Source of the DNA: Vibrio maerlii
Lineage (GTDB): Bacteria > Pseudomonadota > Gammaproteobacteria > Enterobacterales > Vibrionaceae
DNA: 64,000 nucleotides
NCBI RefSeq assembly: GCF_003415655.1
Contig: NZ_QRHC01000003.1
Coordinates: 300,336 to 364,335, forward strand
Direction of reading: 5' to 3'
The position numbers and the translations under genes were made by a program. Position 1 is the first letter of the stretch. Each line of letters begins with the position of its first letter. Of this stretch, positions 10,843-21,107 are shown piece by piece. Below the pieces are notes generated by a model. It was not told the origin of the DNA. It ran no database searches and was given only the letters and a program-made list of their open reading frames with translations.

Positions 10843-11999
10843 TATTGGTTTCCTACTATCTTCATTCCAATCAAATTTAGTACCGCATCCGCTGCTTGTT
10901 TGTCTGCACCTTTACGGATCCAGTGGTGCATATCTTCGAAACGCTCGATCATAGAGTCTCCACCACCTTCAAATAGTCGAACGATCTCGTTAAAGAAATT
11001 TTCCGGTATACATTCTTCCAGAATAAATTCCTTCACCAATTCTTCATCAGCAAGGATATTAGGCAGAGAAACATACTTAGTTTTTACTAAGCGGCGAGCG
11101 ATAAATGCGGTTATTGCGTTGACGTTATAACCCACCACCATCGGACGTTTCAGCAACATACACTCCAACGCCACTGTTCCTGAGGCTAGTAGGACAGCGT
11201 CAGAAGCCGTAATGACGTTACGAGCCGTGTCATCGACCAATTTGAAATCAAGCTCTGGAGCATACTCTTGCCACGCTTGTTCAAATTGCTCCCGGCGTTT
11301 TTGATTAACCAGAGCCACCACAAAGCCTAAATCTGGGTATTTCTTATTGAGCTGTTGGCAAGTTTCGATGAATGGCTTCGATAGCATTTTTAGCTCATTG
11401 CCTCGGCTTCCTGGAAGGACGGCTAACCATTTTTTGTTTTGCTCTAGGTTCAATAACTCACGAGCGGGTGCTTTCTCTGAGTGGAGCGGAATCGCGTCAG
11501 CCAATGTGTGCCCAACAAATTCACAAGGGACATTAAACTTGTCGTAAAAAGCCTTTTCAAAAGGCAGAAATGCGAGTACCAGATTGGTCGCCTCTGCAAT
11601 GCCATAGATACGTTTTTGACGCCACGCCCAAACAGAAGGACTCACATAGTGGACGGTTTTTATTCCGGCTTTCTTTAAGTCTTTCTCTAATCTTAAATTA
11701 AAGTCCGGAGCATCAATACCAACAAACACATCGGGTGGATTTTGTTTGAAGTAACGTACAAGCTCAGCCTTTACATGTAGCAAGCGCTTAAGGCGACCCA
11801 ATACCTCAACCAACCCCATGACGGCGAGCTCTTCCATATCAAAAAGAGATTCGCATCCTAAAGCCTTCATCTTAGGTCCACCAATACCGACGAACTCTGC
11901 ATCTGGGTATTGCTCTTTGAGCGCTTTAATGAAGCCTTCACCTAGGGTATCCCCAGATAATTCACCAGCAACAATTCCGATTCTTAGTGGTCGCGTCAT
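10842..11999 (-). CDS. lpxB: Lipid-A-disaccharide synthase
   Basis: GT19-family glycosyltransferase that joins UDP-2,3-diacylglucosamine and lipid X to make the lipid A disaccharide at the inner membrane. Motifs: [17 protein letters not shown] at the N-terminus, [20 protein letters not shown] segment ([14 protein letters not shown]) and PGSRGNE. A longer in-frame ATG exists at 12065, but AGGGAA is 6 bases before the ATG at 11999 and the 385-residue product fits the family. The extra upstream codons would come from an inserted repeat element. A 242-base gap separates it from lpxA, unusual because these two genes are normally adjacent. Confidence 0.95.
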   Translation of the reverse strand: MTRPLRIGIVAGELSGDTLGEGFIKALKEQYPDAEFVGIGGPKMKALGCESLFDMEELAVMGLVEVLGRLKRLLHVKAELVRYFKQNPPDVFVGIDAPDFNLRLEKDLKKAGIKTVHYVSPSVWAWRQKRIYGIAEATNLVLAFLPFEKAFYDKFNVPCEFVGHTLADAIPLHSEKAPARELLNLEQNKKWLAVLPGSRGNELKMLSKPFIETCQQLNKKYPDLGFVVALVNQKRREQFEQAWQEYAPELDFKLVDDTARNVITASDAVLLASGTVALECMLLKRPMVVGYNVNAITAFIARRLVKTKYVSLPNILADEELVKEFILEECIPENFFNEIVRLFEGGGDSMIERFEDMHHWIRKGADKQAADAVLNLIGMKIVGNQ

Positions 12000-12015
12000 G
12001 GTTAATTCCCTATGG

Positions 12016-12185
12016 TTTATACCAATTACATCAATTATCTGGTCATTTTTGCTTGTTAAAATCACTGATAACTACGTTAAAGATTTTGTAGGTAGGACAA
12101 CTAGCTAGCTTCAATCTTTGCCTTGTTCTAAGCGATTTTTCCTACGCAATTTTCTGAACATTTAATTAATGCAACTGGTATTAAA
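12016..12185. repeat. About 170-bp imperfect palindromic repeat element (MITE-like)
   Basis: The two outer arms are imperfect inverted repeats: TTTATACCAATTACATCAAT on the left against TTTAATACCAGTTGCATTAA read from the right on the other strand. The centre is an exact palindrome, GGACAACTAGCTAGCTTC at 12096-12113 containing CTAGCTAG. There is no ORF of note. The structure suggests a non-autonomous repeat inserted between lpxA and lpxB. It ends 16 bases upstream of the lpxB ATG. Copy number elsewhere cannot be seen from this window. Confidence 0.7.
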
Positions 12186-12191
12186 ACAGAA

Positions 12192-12219
12192 AAAGATCGC
12201 CATTAAGTAAGCGATCTTT
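12192..12219 (-). terminator. Intrinsic terminator after lpxA
   Basis: 9-bp stem AAAGATCGC / GCGATCTTT with a 10-base loop, then TTTTTCTGTTTT on the minus strand. It lies 23 bases after the lpxA stop and would reduce read-through into lpxB. Confidence 0.75.
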
Positions 12220-12241
12220 CTAATTTGGTTACAGTATTCTT

Positions 12242-13030
12242 TTAGCGAATAATGCCACGCTCAGATTTTTCTAACAACTCAAGCATTGGTTTAACTGCGT
12301 CAAACTCTTGTGCCATCTCAATCAAAGACTCTTTCGCTTCTTCCAAGGTTTTGCCTGAGCGGTAAAGTTCTTTGTACGCTTTTTGCAACGCACGAATCTC
12401 AGGTTTCTCAAAACCATTACGCTTCAAGCCAACTAAGTTCAGACCAAAAGGAGTGGCATGGTTACCTTGTGCCAGCACATAAGGTAATACGTCTTGTACT
12501 ACGGCAGAACAACCGCCAATGTACGAGTACGCACCAATGTGACAGAATGGGTGAATCGCAGAGAGTGCCATCACGCCAGCGTAATCACCGACAGTAACGT
12601 GGCCACCAAGAATCGCATTGTTACCAATGTGCGTGTGATTGCCAACGATAACATCATGAGCAACGTGTGCATTCACACACAATAAGTTGTCGTTACCGAT
12701 TACGGTAGTTGCCTTGTCTTGCACTGTGCCGCGGTGAATCTGTACCGCTTCACGAATCACGTTACGATCACCAATCACAACCGTAGTGTCTTCACCACCA
12801 TATTTCTTGTCTTGGTTTTCTTCACCAACGACTGCATTAGGGAAGATACGGTTCTCGTTGCCGATAGTCGTGTGACCTTTGATCACCACGTGAGACATAA
12901 TTTCATTGCCTTCACCGATAGTGATGTTGCCTGAGATGTAGGTAAATGGGCCGACGATAGTGTTAGCACCAATCGTTACCTCACCTTCGATCACCGCTGA
13001 CGGGTGAACTTGAGCAGTTTCATGAATCAT
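12242..13030 (-). CDS. lpxA: UDP-N-acetylglucosamine acyltransferase
   Basis: Left-handed parallel beta-helix acyltransferase built of hexapeptide repeats ([24 protein letters not shown] and so on), with the catalytic His in [11 protein letters not shown] and the C-terminal helical domain ([13 protein letters not shown]). It catalyses the first step of lipid A synthesis, 3-O-acylation of UDP-GlcNAc. The ATG at 13030 gives 262 residues, exactly the E. coli length, and starts one base after the fabZ stop with GAGAG just upstream. The longer frame to 13051 overlaps fabZ and lacks family support. Confidence 0.96.
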   Translation of the reverse strand: MIHETAQVHPSAVIEGEVTIGANTIVGPFTYISGNITIGEGNEIMSHVVIKGHTTIGNENRIFPNAVVGEENQDKKYGGEDTTVVIGDRNVIREAVQIHRGTVQDKATTVIGNDNLLCVNAHVAHDVIVGNHTHIGNNAILGGHVTVGDYAGVMALSAIHPFCHIGAYSYIGGCSAVVQDVLPYVLAQGNHATPFGLNLVGLKRNGFEKPEIRALQKAYKELYRSGKTLEEAKESLIEMAQEFDAVKPMLELLEKSERGIIR

Positions 13031-13031
13031 A

Positions 13032-13490
13032 TTAGAACTCTCGACGTGCACATTTTAGCTCAGCAGAACACACCACATCACCATCCACTTTTGCCACACC
13101 GTTAAATAGAGCGATGCCACGGCGATCTTTGATGAACTCCACTTCGATAATCAATTGATCACCTGGGACAACCGGCTTACGGAACTTGGCGTTATCAACA
13201 CTAGCAAAGTAGTAAAGTTCATTCTCAGCTGGTGCACCAAATGATTTGAAGGCAAGTAGACCTGTTGCTTGAGCCATTGCTTCAAGAATCAACACACCTG
13301 GAAATACTGGAAGCTGTGGAAAGTGACCGGTGAATTGTGGTTCATTAACAGAAACATTCTTAATTGCAGTAAGTGTCTTTGCTTCTTCAAAGTCAATTAC
13401 GCGATCAATTAATAGAAATGGGTAGCGATGAGGTAGAAGCTCTTGGATCTCAGTGATGTTCATCGTCTTATTTTCAGTAGTCAAAGTCAT
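13032..13490 (-). CDS. fabZ: 3-hydroxyacyl-[acyl-carrier-protein] dehydratase FabZ
   Basis: A 152-residue hot-dog-fold dehydratase. The signature [14 protein letters not shown] is followed by the catalytic His in [20 protein letters not shown], which also carries the active-site Glu. It dehydrates 3-hydroxyacyl-ACP in fatty acid elongation and competes with LpxA and LpxD for 3-hydroxymyristoyl-ACP, which explains its place between lpxD and lpxA. An intrinsic terminator separates it from lpxD upstream. Confidence 0.96.
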   Translation of the reverse strand: MTLTTENKTMNITEIQELLPHRYPFLLIDRVIDFEEAKTLTAIKNVSVNEPQFTGHFPQLPVFPGVLILEAMAQATGLLAFKSFGAPAENELYYFASVDNAKFRKPVVPGDQLIIEVEFIKDRRGIALFNGVAKVDGDVVCSAELKCARREF

Positions 13491-13527
13491 GTTCCTGTTA
13501 TCTATATGTATCTTGGGATTATAGACG

Positions 13528-13557
13528 AAAAAGGCCCGCAGTTTGCAGGCCTTTTTT
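13528..13557 (-). terminator. Intrinsic terminator between lpxD and fabZ
   Basis: 9-bp stem AAAAAGGCC (13528-13536) with GGCCTTTTT (13548-13556), 11-base loop, ending in a T-run on the minus strand (and also on the plus strand). It sits inside the conserved lpxD-fabZ-lpxA order. Confidence 0.75.
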
Positions 13558-13571
13558 AAAAGAAAATGCGG

Positions 13572-14603
13572 TTACGCTTCCGGTTTCTCTTCTAGCTGTT
13601 TCTCAACGGCTTTCAATCGCTTGTTCATCTCATCGATACGATGAACGCGCGTTGCAGTCTTGCGCCACTCTTTGTTCGGCTGAAGAGGGATACCTGATGA
13701 GTACATGCCCTTCTCTGCAATACTACGCATTACCATGCCCATACCCGTAATGGTCACACCATCTACAATCTCGATATGGCCATTGATCACCGTTGCGCCG
13801 CCAATAATGCAGTACTTACCAATTTTAGTACTGCCAGCCACCACTGTACCACCAGCCATAGCCGTACCATATCCGATCTGTACGTTATGAGCGATCTGTA
13901 TTTGGTTATCGATGATGACGTTATCTTCAATGATGGTGTCATCTAGAGCACCACGATCGACAGTGGTACAAGAACCAATTTCAACCCGATTACCAATGCG
14001 AACAGAGCCAAGCTGAGGGATCTTAATCCACTCCCCTTTTTCGTTCGCGTAGCCAAAGCCGTCTGAGCCGATAACCGTGTTGGCTTGAATCAGACAATCA
14101 GTGCCGAGAGACACCTCGTGATAGATGCTCACGTTTGACCAAAGTTTAGTATTATTGCCAATCTTAGCGTTTTTACCGATAAAGCAACCGGCACCAATCA
14201 CGACGTTATCACCTAGAACTACACCGTCTTCGATAACTGCATTTGCACCTACAGAGATATTCTCTCCCAAGGTTGCTTGAGTTGAAATAACGGCTGAAGG
14301 GGCGATTTCGGTCGCTGGTGAAGGCGTTGTGTCTAGAGCTTGTGCCACCTTAGCGAAGGCAACATAAGGGTCGTCCACAACCAGCGCATTACCCGTACAA
14401 AAGTCTTTTTGTGCTTCCTTAACCATAACTAAAGTCGCACGACACTCTGCTAGGTGTTTAGCATACTTAGGGTTAGACAAGAAAGTCACATGACCTTCTT
14501 GAGCTTTGTCCATTGGGGCAACCATAGTCACTGTCGCTTGTGCGTCACCATGAAGCTCGCCACCAGTAATAGTTGCCAATTCGGCTAGAGTGATTGCTGT
14601 CAT
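13572..14603 (-). CDS. lpxD: UDP-3-O-(3-hydroxymyristoyl)glucosamine N-acyltransferase
   Basis: N-terminal uridine-binding domain ([18 protein letters not shown]), a long run of hexapeptide repeats, the catalytic His in [18 protein letters not shown], and a C-terminal helix ([19 protein letters not shown]). It carries out the third step of lipid A synthesis. The frame opens with TTG-ATT-ATG just after the skp stop. ATG at 14603 is preferred, giving 343 residues. It is 6 bases downstream of skp, so the two are co-transcribed. Confidence 0.96.
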   Translation of the reverse strand: MTAITLAELATITGGELHGDAQATVTMVAPMDKAQEGHVTFLSNPKYAKHLAECRATLVMVKEAQKDFCTGNALVVDDPYVAFAKVAQALDTTPSPATEIAPSAVISTQATLGENISVGANAVIEDGVVLGDNVVIGAGCFIGKNAKIGNNTKLWSNVSIYHEVSLGTDCLIQANTVIGSDGFGYANEKGEWIKIPQLGSVRIGNRVEIGSCTTVDRGALDDTIIEDNVIIDNQIQIAHNVQIGYGTAMAGGTVVAGSTKIGKYCIIGGATVINGHIEIVDGVTITGMGMVMRSIAEKGMYSSGIPLQPNKEWRKTATRVHRIDEMNKRLKAVEKQLEEKPEA

Positions 14604-14609
14604 AATCAA

Positions 14610-15119
14610 TTATTTAAGTTGGTTGATAACTTTTTCAGAGATATTAAATTCAGGCTTGCCGTACTGCATCGTTTGGATATCAATGATGATATCGTAGCCT
14701 TCTTTCTCTGCTACTTTCTCTACCGCTTCTTGAATTTGCATGAAGAGCTTCTGCTTCTCTTGAGCTTCGCGACGAGCAGATGCTTGTTCAAGTGCTTGAC
14801 CCTTGATCTTGTACTTGCTGTCTAGCTCTGCAATCTCAACACGTAGCTTCTGAACATCATCTGGACTCATTAGCTCGCCATCACGCTTAAGCTTTTCGAT
14901 CTTCGTTTTTGCATCAGCCTGAATTGCTTTTAGCTCATCAGCTTTATCTTTGAACTCTTCCTGCATTTTTTGCAGAACAACTTCACGCTGTGGAAGCGCT
15001 TGGAAAACCTGTGCAGTGTTAATGTAACCAACTTTCTGCGCTGCTTCTGCCGCGGTAGCCATCATTGAAGAGCTTAATAGTAGTAGGCATAGGCCCGCAG
15101 TTTTCATCATGTTTTTCAA
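14610..15119 (-). CDS. skp: Periplasmic chaperone Skp/OmpH
   Basis: A 169-residue protein with a Sec signal peptide (cleavage near AAEA, residue 24) and a long charged coiled-coil segment (about residues 45-125, rich in K/E/Q), the tentacles of the Skp trimer. It holds unfolded outer-membrane proteins in the periplasm and hands them to BamA, the gene immediately upstream (18-base gap). The C-terminal YDIIIDIQTMQYG matches the OmpH family body. Confidence 0.94.
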   Translation of the reverse strand: MKNMMKTAGLCLLLLSSSMMATAAEAAQKVGYINTAQVFQALPQREVVLQKMQEEFKDKADELKAIQADAKTKIEKLKRDGELMSPDDVQKLRVEIAELDSKYKIKGQALEQASARREAQEKQKLFMQIQEAVEKVAEKEGYDIIIDIQTMQYGKPEFNISEKVINQLK

Positions 15120-15137
15120 AATTGTTTCCTTAAATAA

Positions 15138-17543
15138 TTAGAAGGTTCTTCCGATAGTGAAAGTGAAGAATTCTTCGTCATCACCTTCGTAACTTTTTAT
15201 TGGTTTCGCCACAGAGAACACCAAAGGTCCCATTGGAGAAATCCACTGTAATGCCGCACCGTAAGATGCACGGAAATTTGTTGGGTCACTGTAATCGTAA
15301 TACAAATCATTTCCGATCAAATCTTGTTCACGATAATCAAATTCAGTATCCCAAACACTAGCAGCATCCATAAAGAGACTGGTACGAATCTGACTACGTA
15401 CTTCATCAGATGCGAACGGTGTTGGTACTATCAATTCTAAGCTCGCTAGAGCCACCGCATTGCCCCCCACCGAGTCGTCGGTTACTGACTCATGGGTCGG
15501 ATTGTTAAATGTACTTCCCTCATATACAGCTCTTGGGCCAACGGAGTTAGAGCCAAAACCACGCAATGAAGTAAAACCACCCGCATAGTAGTTTTCATAA
15601 AACGGGAACAGGTTGTCATTACCATCCGTCTGGCCATAACCATTACCATATCCTAATCGACCACGCATCAATAGCGTAAACTCATGTTTTTTCGTTAATG
15701 GAACATACTGCCTTACATCATATTGCGCTTTAAAATACTGAGCGTCAGAGCCCGGAACTGTGATCTTGTAAGATGCTCGTTGGTGATTACCGGCCGTTGG
15801 GAAGTAACCACGGTTCAGGTTGTTTCGCGTCCAAGTAATGCTGACATCAAAGTCATTGATATTTAGTTCATCTTCATCTTCTTGCCCAATACTGCGAACA
15901 AACTTGTCTGCTTGAACATATTCAGGAACATTACCGATCGTATTGTGAGTATACCCAACACCAAATTCGAAGAAGTTCAGCTCATCGAATGGAAAACCCC
16001 ATGTCAAGCTCGTACCGTAGCTGGTATTGGTATAGTCGATAATACCCGCTTCAGATGCTTCGAATTCGTTATAGAAAACTTTACCACCAAGACTCACACC
16101 ATCGAGGTTCCAATATGGGTCACGATAGTCGAAGCTTACGTTTTTCTGGTAGTCGTTCATCATTGCGCTGACACCAACGCGGTCACCACTACCAAGGAAG
16201 TTATCTTGTTGCAGACCAACCTGGAAGCTGACACCAGACTCAGTACCATAGCCGACACCGAAGTTGATGCTACCAGAGTTCGCCTCTTTCACATTGTAAA
16301 CTAGGTCTACTTGGTCATCCGTACCCGGTACACGAACCGTTTGCACATCTACCGTTTCAAAGAAGCCAAGACGGTTAAGACGCGCTTTACTGGTTTCTAT
16401 CGCTTTTGAGTTCAACCAGCTGCCTTCCATCTGACGCATCTCACGACGAAGTACTTCATCTTTGGTTAGGTTGTTACCGGTATAACGAATGTCACGCACA
16501 TAGATACGGCTACCCGCTTCTACGCTAACTACTAGATTAACTTCTTTCTTCTCGTCGTCGAACTCTGGGATAGTACGGACATTAGGGTAGGCATAACCTG
16601 CTTCACCAAGTACGCGCTTCACACCTTCTTCTAAACCAGTCACGGAAGAACCGTTATAAACATCACCCTTCTCAAACGGGTTCATGTTTTTAAACTCTTC
16701 TTCTTTTCCGATCAATTCTCCACGGAACTGAACATCATTGACGGTATATTGCTCACCCTCATCCAGACCAAGAGTGATGTAAACGCCCTTCTTATCTGGT
16801 GAAATCGCAACTTGTGTTGAGTCGACTTTGAACTTCAAGTAACCGCGGTCAAGGTAGTAAGAGGTCAGTGCTTCGATATCACCCGCTAGTACCTGCTTCT
16901 GATATTTATCGTCCGCAAGGAAGTTCCACCAAGCAACATCCACATTGAGGTTAAAACGAGATAACAGTTCAGCATCAGAATAAACTTTGTTGCCGATAAA
17001 GTTGATCTGTTGAATCTTCGCAGAAACACCTTCAGTGAAAACAAACTTTAGGTCAGAACGATTACGAGGAAGCGGAGTAACAACCGCTTTTACTGTCGCA
17101 TTGTATTTACCAACACTGTAGTAAAAATCCTCAAGACCTTTCTCAATGTTGCTCAGTGCAGTGCGGTCCAGCGCCTCACCTACACGTACGCCAGATGCAT
17201 CCAGGTTTTGTTGTAATTGTTCTTCTTGAATCGCTTTGTTGCCAGAGAAAGAGATGCTCGCGATGGTTGGGCGCTCTTGAACACGCACAACCAATACATT
17301 GCCATCACGCAATACTTCAACATTTTCATAGTTACTTGAACTATAAAGAGCGCGGATGATCTCAGACACATCCTGCGAGCCGACAGTATCGCCAACCCTT
17401 ACCGGAATTTTTAATAGCGCGGCACCCAGTGCTACACGCTGTAAGCCTTCAATTTTTATGTCTTGAACAACAAAACTCTCTGCACCGTTTACCGTAAGGC
17501 TTGTGGCCAAAAGAGAGGTAAACAGTAATTGCTTAATCGCCAT
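15138..17543 (-). CDS. bamA: Outer membrane protein assembly factor BamA
   Basis: An 801-residue Omp85 protein. The signal peptide ends near residue 20 (VNGA). Five POTRA domains follow (FVVQDIKIEGLQRVALGAAL, PTIASISFSGNKAIQ, and so on to about residue 420), then a 16-strand barrel with the conserved VRGF/LRGF-type lid lock (SLRGFGSNSVGPR) and a C-terminal aromatic (TFTIGRTF). It is the essential insertase for outer-membrane beta-barrels. It lies between rseP and skp as in nearly all gammaproteobacteria. Confidence 0.98.
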   Translation of the reverse strand: MAIKQLLFTSLLATSLTVNGAESFVVQDIKIEGLQRVALGAALLKIPVRVGDTVGSQDVSEIIRALYSSSNYENVEVLRDGNVLVVRVQERPTIASISFSGNKAIQEEQLQQNLDASGVRVGEALDRTALSNIEKGLEDFYYSVGKYNATVKAVVTPLPRNRSDLKFVFTEGVSAKIQQINFIGNKVYSDAELLSRFNLNVDVAWWNFLADDKYQKQVLAGDIEALTSYYLDRGYLKFKVDSTQVAISPDKKGVYITLGLDEGEQYTVNDVQFRGELIGKEEEFKNMNPFEKGDVYNGSSVTGLEEGVKRVLGEAGYAYPNVRTIPEFDDEKKEVNLVVSVEAGSRIYVRDIRYTGNNLTKDEVLRREMRQMEGSWLNSKAIETSKARLNRLGFFETVDVQTVRVPGTDDQVDLVYNVKEANSGSINFGVGYGTESGVSFQVGLQQDNFLGSGDRVGVSAMMNDYQKNVSFDYRDPYWNLDGVSLGGKVFYNEFEASEAGIIDYTNTSYGTSLTWGFPFDELNFFEFGVGYTHNTIGNVPEYVQADKFVRSIGQEDEDELNINDFDVSITWTRNNLNRGYFPTAGNHQRASYKITVPGSDAQYFKAQYDVRQYVPLTKKHEFTLLMRGRLGYGNGYGQTDGNDNLFPFYENYYAGGFTSLRGFGSNSVGPRAVYEGSTFNNPTHESVTDDSVGGNAVALASLELIVPTPFASDEVRSQIRTSLFMDAASVWDTEFDYREQDLIGNDLYYDYSDPTNFRASYGAALQWISPMGPLVFSVAKPIKSYEGDDEEFFTFTIGRTF

Positions 17544-17591
17544 ATGGATTCGATTATTCCTTGCTACAACTAATGCCTAACGCGATACAAA

Positions 17592-18950
17592 TCACAGGCG
17601 AGTAAAATCATTAAATATTGCAATAGCCATTAAAGAGAAGATGATAGCACCACCCACTCTGTAACCCACCTCTTGCACCTTCTCTGGTACAGGACGGCGA
17701 ATAATTGCTTCTATTGCAAAAAACATCAGGTGACCACCATCTAACATAGGCAGTGGCACTAAATTTATTATCCCCAAGTTCACACTGATCAATGCCAAGA
17801 AGCCGAGGAAGTAAACCAGGCCATAATCAGCCGTAGTACCCGCTCCTTTTGCTATTGAAATTGGTCCGCTTAAGTTCTCAAGACCAACATGCCCAACGAT
17901 AAGCTTCTTCAGCATACTGATCGTTAGGTTGATAATTTGTCCAGTTTTCTCTATGGCCTTTGGAATCGCAGCGAATAATCCATACTGCATTTCAAAGCGA
18001 TAGCTTTCAGGCCACTCTCCTACTTGCGGAGCAATACCAGCAAAGCCTACCACACTGCCATCCGCTAACTCTCGAGACATTGGCGTCAATGTCACATTTC
18101 TTTGTGCTCCATCACGCTCAACCGTTAAGTTCAGTGCTTGATTTGGACTATTGCGAATCACTTCCACAAGCTCCGTCCACTCTCCCAAGGTGTCGTCATT
18201 GACCGCGACAATAGTGTCATTTGACTGAAGACCTGCTTGCTCACCCGGACTGCCTTCACCGACAGTTTGTAGAGTTAAGAAGATTTCAGGGCTGTACGGC
18301 AAAAAACCAAGCGCAGACATCGCTGACTCTTTCTCTGGATCAAACTGCCATTGAGAAATGTCGAGAGTGTAAGTCTGCTCTGAACCAATTTCAGTATTAG
18401 AAGAGGCGGTTAGTGTAAGGGTCTGATCTCCAATATGGGATATCAAACCCATATTGACAGATTCCCAATCTGGCGTTTTGATTCCTGAAATGCTCTTTAG
18501 TTCCATCCCAGTTTCAATTCCTGCTTCGGCAACAATTGAGTTGGGCGTTACTTCACCAATTACAGGCTTTACAGCTGGAACACCAATAAGGAATACAAGC
18601 CAGTAGGCAAAAACCGCAAAGAAGAAGTTAAAAGCTGGTCCTGCACCTACAATTGCCACTCGCTGCCATAACTTTTTATGATCGAATGCTTGTGATTTTT
18701 CTTGCTCAGAAATGTCGTCAACACGGCTATCAAGCATCTTAACGTAGCCACCCAATGGAATGATAGAGACGCTGTATTCCGTGCCATCTTTGCCCACTTT
18801 AGACCAGATAGACTTACCAAAGCCGATGGAAAACTTTTCAACACGAACACCGCAGCGTCGTGCGACCCAAAAGTGTCCAAACTCATGCACTGCGACTAAG
18901 ATACCAAGGGCAACAATAAACGAGCCCAAGTTCCATAAGATACCTGTCAT
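17592..18950 (-). CDS. rseP: Site-2 zinc metalloprotease RseP
   Basis: Inner-membrane M50 protease. HEFGH at residues 22-26 and LDGGH near 403-407 supply the zinc ligands. Two PDZ domains lie between (for example EAGIETGMELKSISGIKTP and GSPGEQAGLQSNDTIVAV), and membrane segments flank them. It cleaves anti-sigma-E factor RseA after DegS and clears signal peptides. Adjacency to bamA places an envelope-stress protease with an envelope-assembly gene. Confidence 0.97.
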   Translation of the reverse strand: MTGILWNLGSFIVALGILVAVHEFGHFWVARRCGVRVEKFSIGFGKSIWSKVGKDGTEYSVSIIPLGGYVKMLDSRVDDISEQEKSQAFDHKKLWQRVAIVGAGPAFNFFFAVFAYWLVFLIGVPAVKPVIGEVTPNSIVAEAGIETGMELKSISGIKTPDWESVNMGLISHIGDQTLTLTASSNTEIGSEQTYTLDISQWQFDPEKESAMSALGFLPYSPEIFLTLQTVGEGSPGEQAGLQSNDTIVAVNDDTLGEWTELVEVIRNSPNQALNLTVERDGAQRNVTLTPMSRELADGSVVGFAGIAPQVGEWPESYRFEMQYGLFAAIPKAIEKTGQIINLTISMLKKLIVGHVGLENLSGPISIAKGAGTTADYGLVYFLGFLALISVNLGIINLVPLPMLDGGHLMFFAIEAIIRRPVPEKVQEVGYRVGGAIIFSLMAIAIFNDFTRL

Positions 18951-18977
18951 TATTAAAGCTTCCTGAAGATAAGTGCG

Positions 18978-20186
18978 TTATGCGTTCATTTCTGCGATAG
19001 CACTCTGTGCCAGCTCTCGCGCCATTCTATCGAGTGACAATATGCTTTCCAAGCTATTCGCATCGCTCGCGTTGAAATCCTGACATACTTTTTCTGTCAC
19101 TTTAGCATTTATTCGAGCAATATCAGTAAATCGGATCACCTTGTTCAAGAATGCATCAACGGCAACTTCATTCGCTGCGTTCAACGCAGTTGTGGCGTGC
19201 TGCCCTTCATAACAAGCATCAATCGCCAGTTTTAAGCAAGGGTATCGCTGATAGTCTGGCTCGATGAAGGTCAGCTCTCCGACTTTGGTAAAGTCTAACG
19301 GTGCGACACTAGATGCAACTCGATCAGGGTAAGAGAGCGTCAGGGCAATTGGGGTACACATGTCAGGTTCACCCATTTGCGCCAGCACTGAGCCATCAAT
19401 GTATTGCACCATCGAGTGGATTACTGATTGAGGGTGGATGATGACCTTTAACTGCTCACGTGAGGCGTTAAATAGCCATTTAGCTTCGATATACTCTAAA
19501 CCTTTGTTCATCATTGTAGCTGAGTCTACCGAAATCTTTGGTCCCATTGACCAGTTTGGATGAGCAACGGCTTGTTCTGGAGTCACTGCTTCTAGAGTTT
19601 CAATGTCACTATAGCGGAAAGGACCACCTGAACCGGTCAATAAAATTGACGAGACGCCTTGCCCTGCCAAATCGCAAGCACCAAGCGTGGTTTGCAGTTG
19701 AGCATTTAAGCATTGAAAGATCGCATTGTGCTCACTATCTACTGGCAGAAGCTCAGCGCCACGCTCTTTCACTGCATCGATAAATAGCTGCCCAGACATA
19801 ACTAAGGCTTCTTTATTTGCTAACAAGATCCTTTTGCCTGCTTTTACTGCTGCCATCGTTGGTACCAAGCCAGCTGCACCAACAATCGCCGCCATAACCA
19901 TATCAACCTCATTATGACTAGCGACAGCGCTTGCACCATCCACACCAGACAAAACCTCGGTTGAGATTTGTTTTTCAGCCAAGCGAGCGGCTAATACGTT
20001 AGCAGCAGCATCATCATGCATCACTGCAAATTGCGGATTCCATTCACAACACAGCTTTACCATCTTATCGACGTTGGTTGCTGCACTGAGTGCAAATACA
20101 GAAAATTGATCGCGATTTTCTGCGATAACTTTAAGGGTGCTAGATCCAATAGAACCTGTTGCACCAAGAATCGTTATGTTTTTCAT
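18978..20186 (-). CDS. ispC: 1-deoxy-D-xylulose 5-phosphate reductoisomerase
   Basis: A 402-residue DXR. NADPH site [13 protein letters not shown] at the N-terminus, [10 protein letters not shown], the metal and substrate segment [11 protein letters not shown], and [14 protein letters not shown]. It converts DXP to MEP, the committed step of the non-mevalonate isoprenoid pathway. ispE of the same pathway is at 58.6 kb. The alternative symbol is dxr. It lies 27 bases from rseP and 78 bases from cdsA. Confidence 0.97.
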   Translation of the reverse strand: MKNITILGATGSIGSSTLKVIAENRDQFSVFALSAATNVDKMVKLCCEWNPQFAVMHDDAAANVLAARLAEKQISTEVLSGVDGASAVASHNEVDMVMAAIVGAAGLVPTMAAVKAGKRILLANKEALVMSGQLFIDAVKERGAELLPVDSEHNAIFQCLNAQLQTTLGACDLAGQGVSSILLTGSGGPFRYSDIETLEAVTPEQAVAHPNWSMGPKISVDSATMMNKGLEYIEAKWLFNASREQLKVIIHPQSVIHSMVQYIDGSVLAQMGEPDMCTPIALTLSYPDRVASSVAPLDFTKVGELTFIEPDYQRYPCLKLAIDACYEGQHATTALNAANEVAVDAFLNKVIRFTDIARINAKVTEKVCQDFNASDANSLESILSLDRMARELAQSAIAEMNA

Positions 20187-20206
20187 CGGCTAGAGACCAT
20201 CGTATA

Positions 20207-20229
20207 AGGAGTGGCAATACACCACTCCT
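20207..20229 (-). other. Hairpin in the cdsA-ispC gap
   Basis: Perfect 8-bp stem AGGAGTGG / CCACTCCT around 7 bases, but followed on the minus strand only by TTATAC, so a weak terminator at best. It may be a processing or partial-termination site. The ispC start follows 20 bases later. Confidence 0.4.
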
Positions 20230-20264
20230 ACAAGAATTCATCGAAGAAACGGAAAACGTTTTGC

Positions 20265-21107
20265 TTAGAATAAGAAGTATAGAAGAGCAAACACAGGGAA
20301 AGCAGCAGTCAGGCTATCAATACGATCTAGGATACCACCATGACCAGGAATCAAATTGCTGCTGTCTTTGATACCAGAAACGCGCTTAAACATACTTTCG
20401 ACCAAGTCTCCTAATACCGATATCACGACCGTAGCGAGAGTAATCACAATCATAGACCAAGCGCTTGTGAAGTGGATATCAAACCAACCGGCAGTAAACC
20501 AACCTACAACTAATGCTGCAATGATACCGCCTACTAAGCCTTCGATCGTCTTATTTGGACTCACTTTCGGCGCCATCTTGCGTTTACCGAAGCTTTTTCC
20601 AGCGAAATAAGCACCACTGTCTGCAGCCCAGACCAAGAAACAAACAAACAACACCAAGCGTGCACCATGGTACGGATCCAGCTGAACGTTTTCAGCACGC
20701 AGCATGACCACACTCCAGAAGAATGGTAACAAAGTCAAAATACCGAAGGCATGGCGAAGTAACTTGGAGTTCTTCCAAATAGGGGTAGAATTAGGGTAAG
20801 TAATCGCTAACCAACTCGCGGCAACCCACCAGATCACACCAACAGTCAAAACTGCATAGTGCGCGTTAGATAGCATATTAAGGTTAAGTGCGTCGAAAGG
20901 GATGACAAATAAACTGATCGCACCGACCAAAGTTGCTGGCACTAAAGCTGCCATTCGAGACTTGGATTCAACGAACTGAGTCCATTCCCAGAAACCAAGC
21001 ATCGAGATCGCTGCGAGCATTACGATAAACATTGGCAATGATAGTTCGAAAATCCCCAACATAACTAACGGTGCTAAGATCAGGGCGGTAATTATTCTCT
21101 GTTTCAA
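20265..21107 (-). CDS. cdsA: Phosphatidate cytidylyltransferase
   Basis: A 280-residue polytopic inner-membrane enzyme that makes CDP-diacylglycerol. The C-terminal CDP-transferase signature is present: [19 protein letters not shown], then [19 protein letters not shown] and [12 protein letters not shown]. The start codon is TTG. It forms a TTGA overlap with the uppS stop, no ATG is available until residue 17, and the N-terminus [15 protein letters not shown] matches the family, so the TTG start and translational coupling are likely real. Confidence 0.96.
   Translation of the reverse strand: MKQRIITALILAPLVMLGIFELSLPMFIVMLAAISMLGFWEWTQFVESKSRMAALVPATLVGAISLFVIPFDALNLNMLSNAHYAVLTVGVIWWVAASWLAITYPNSTPIWKNSKLLRHAFGILTLLPFFWSVVMLRAENVQLDPYHGARLVLFVCFLVWAADSGAYFAGKSFGKRKMAPKVSPNKTIEGLVGGIIAALVVGWFTAGWFDIHFTSAWSMIVITLATVVISVLGDLVESMFKRVSGIKDSSNLIPGHGGILDRIDSLTAAFPVFALLYFLF

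Noticed and set aside
15882..16304. 140-codon plus-strand frame inside bamA
   Set aside because: Shadow of the bamA barrel coding region; no independent evidence.
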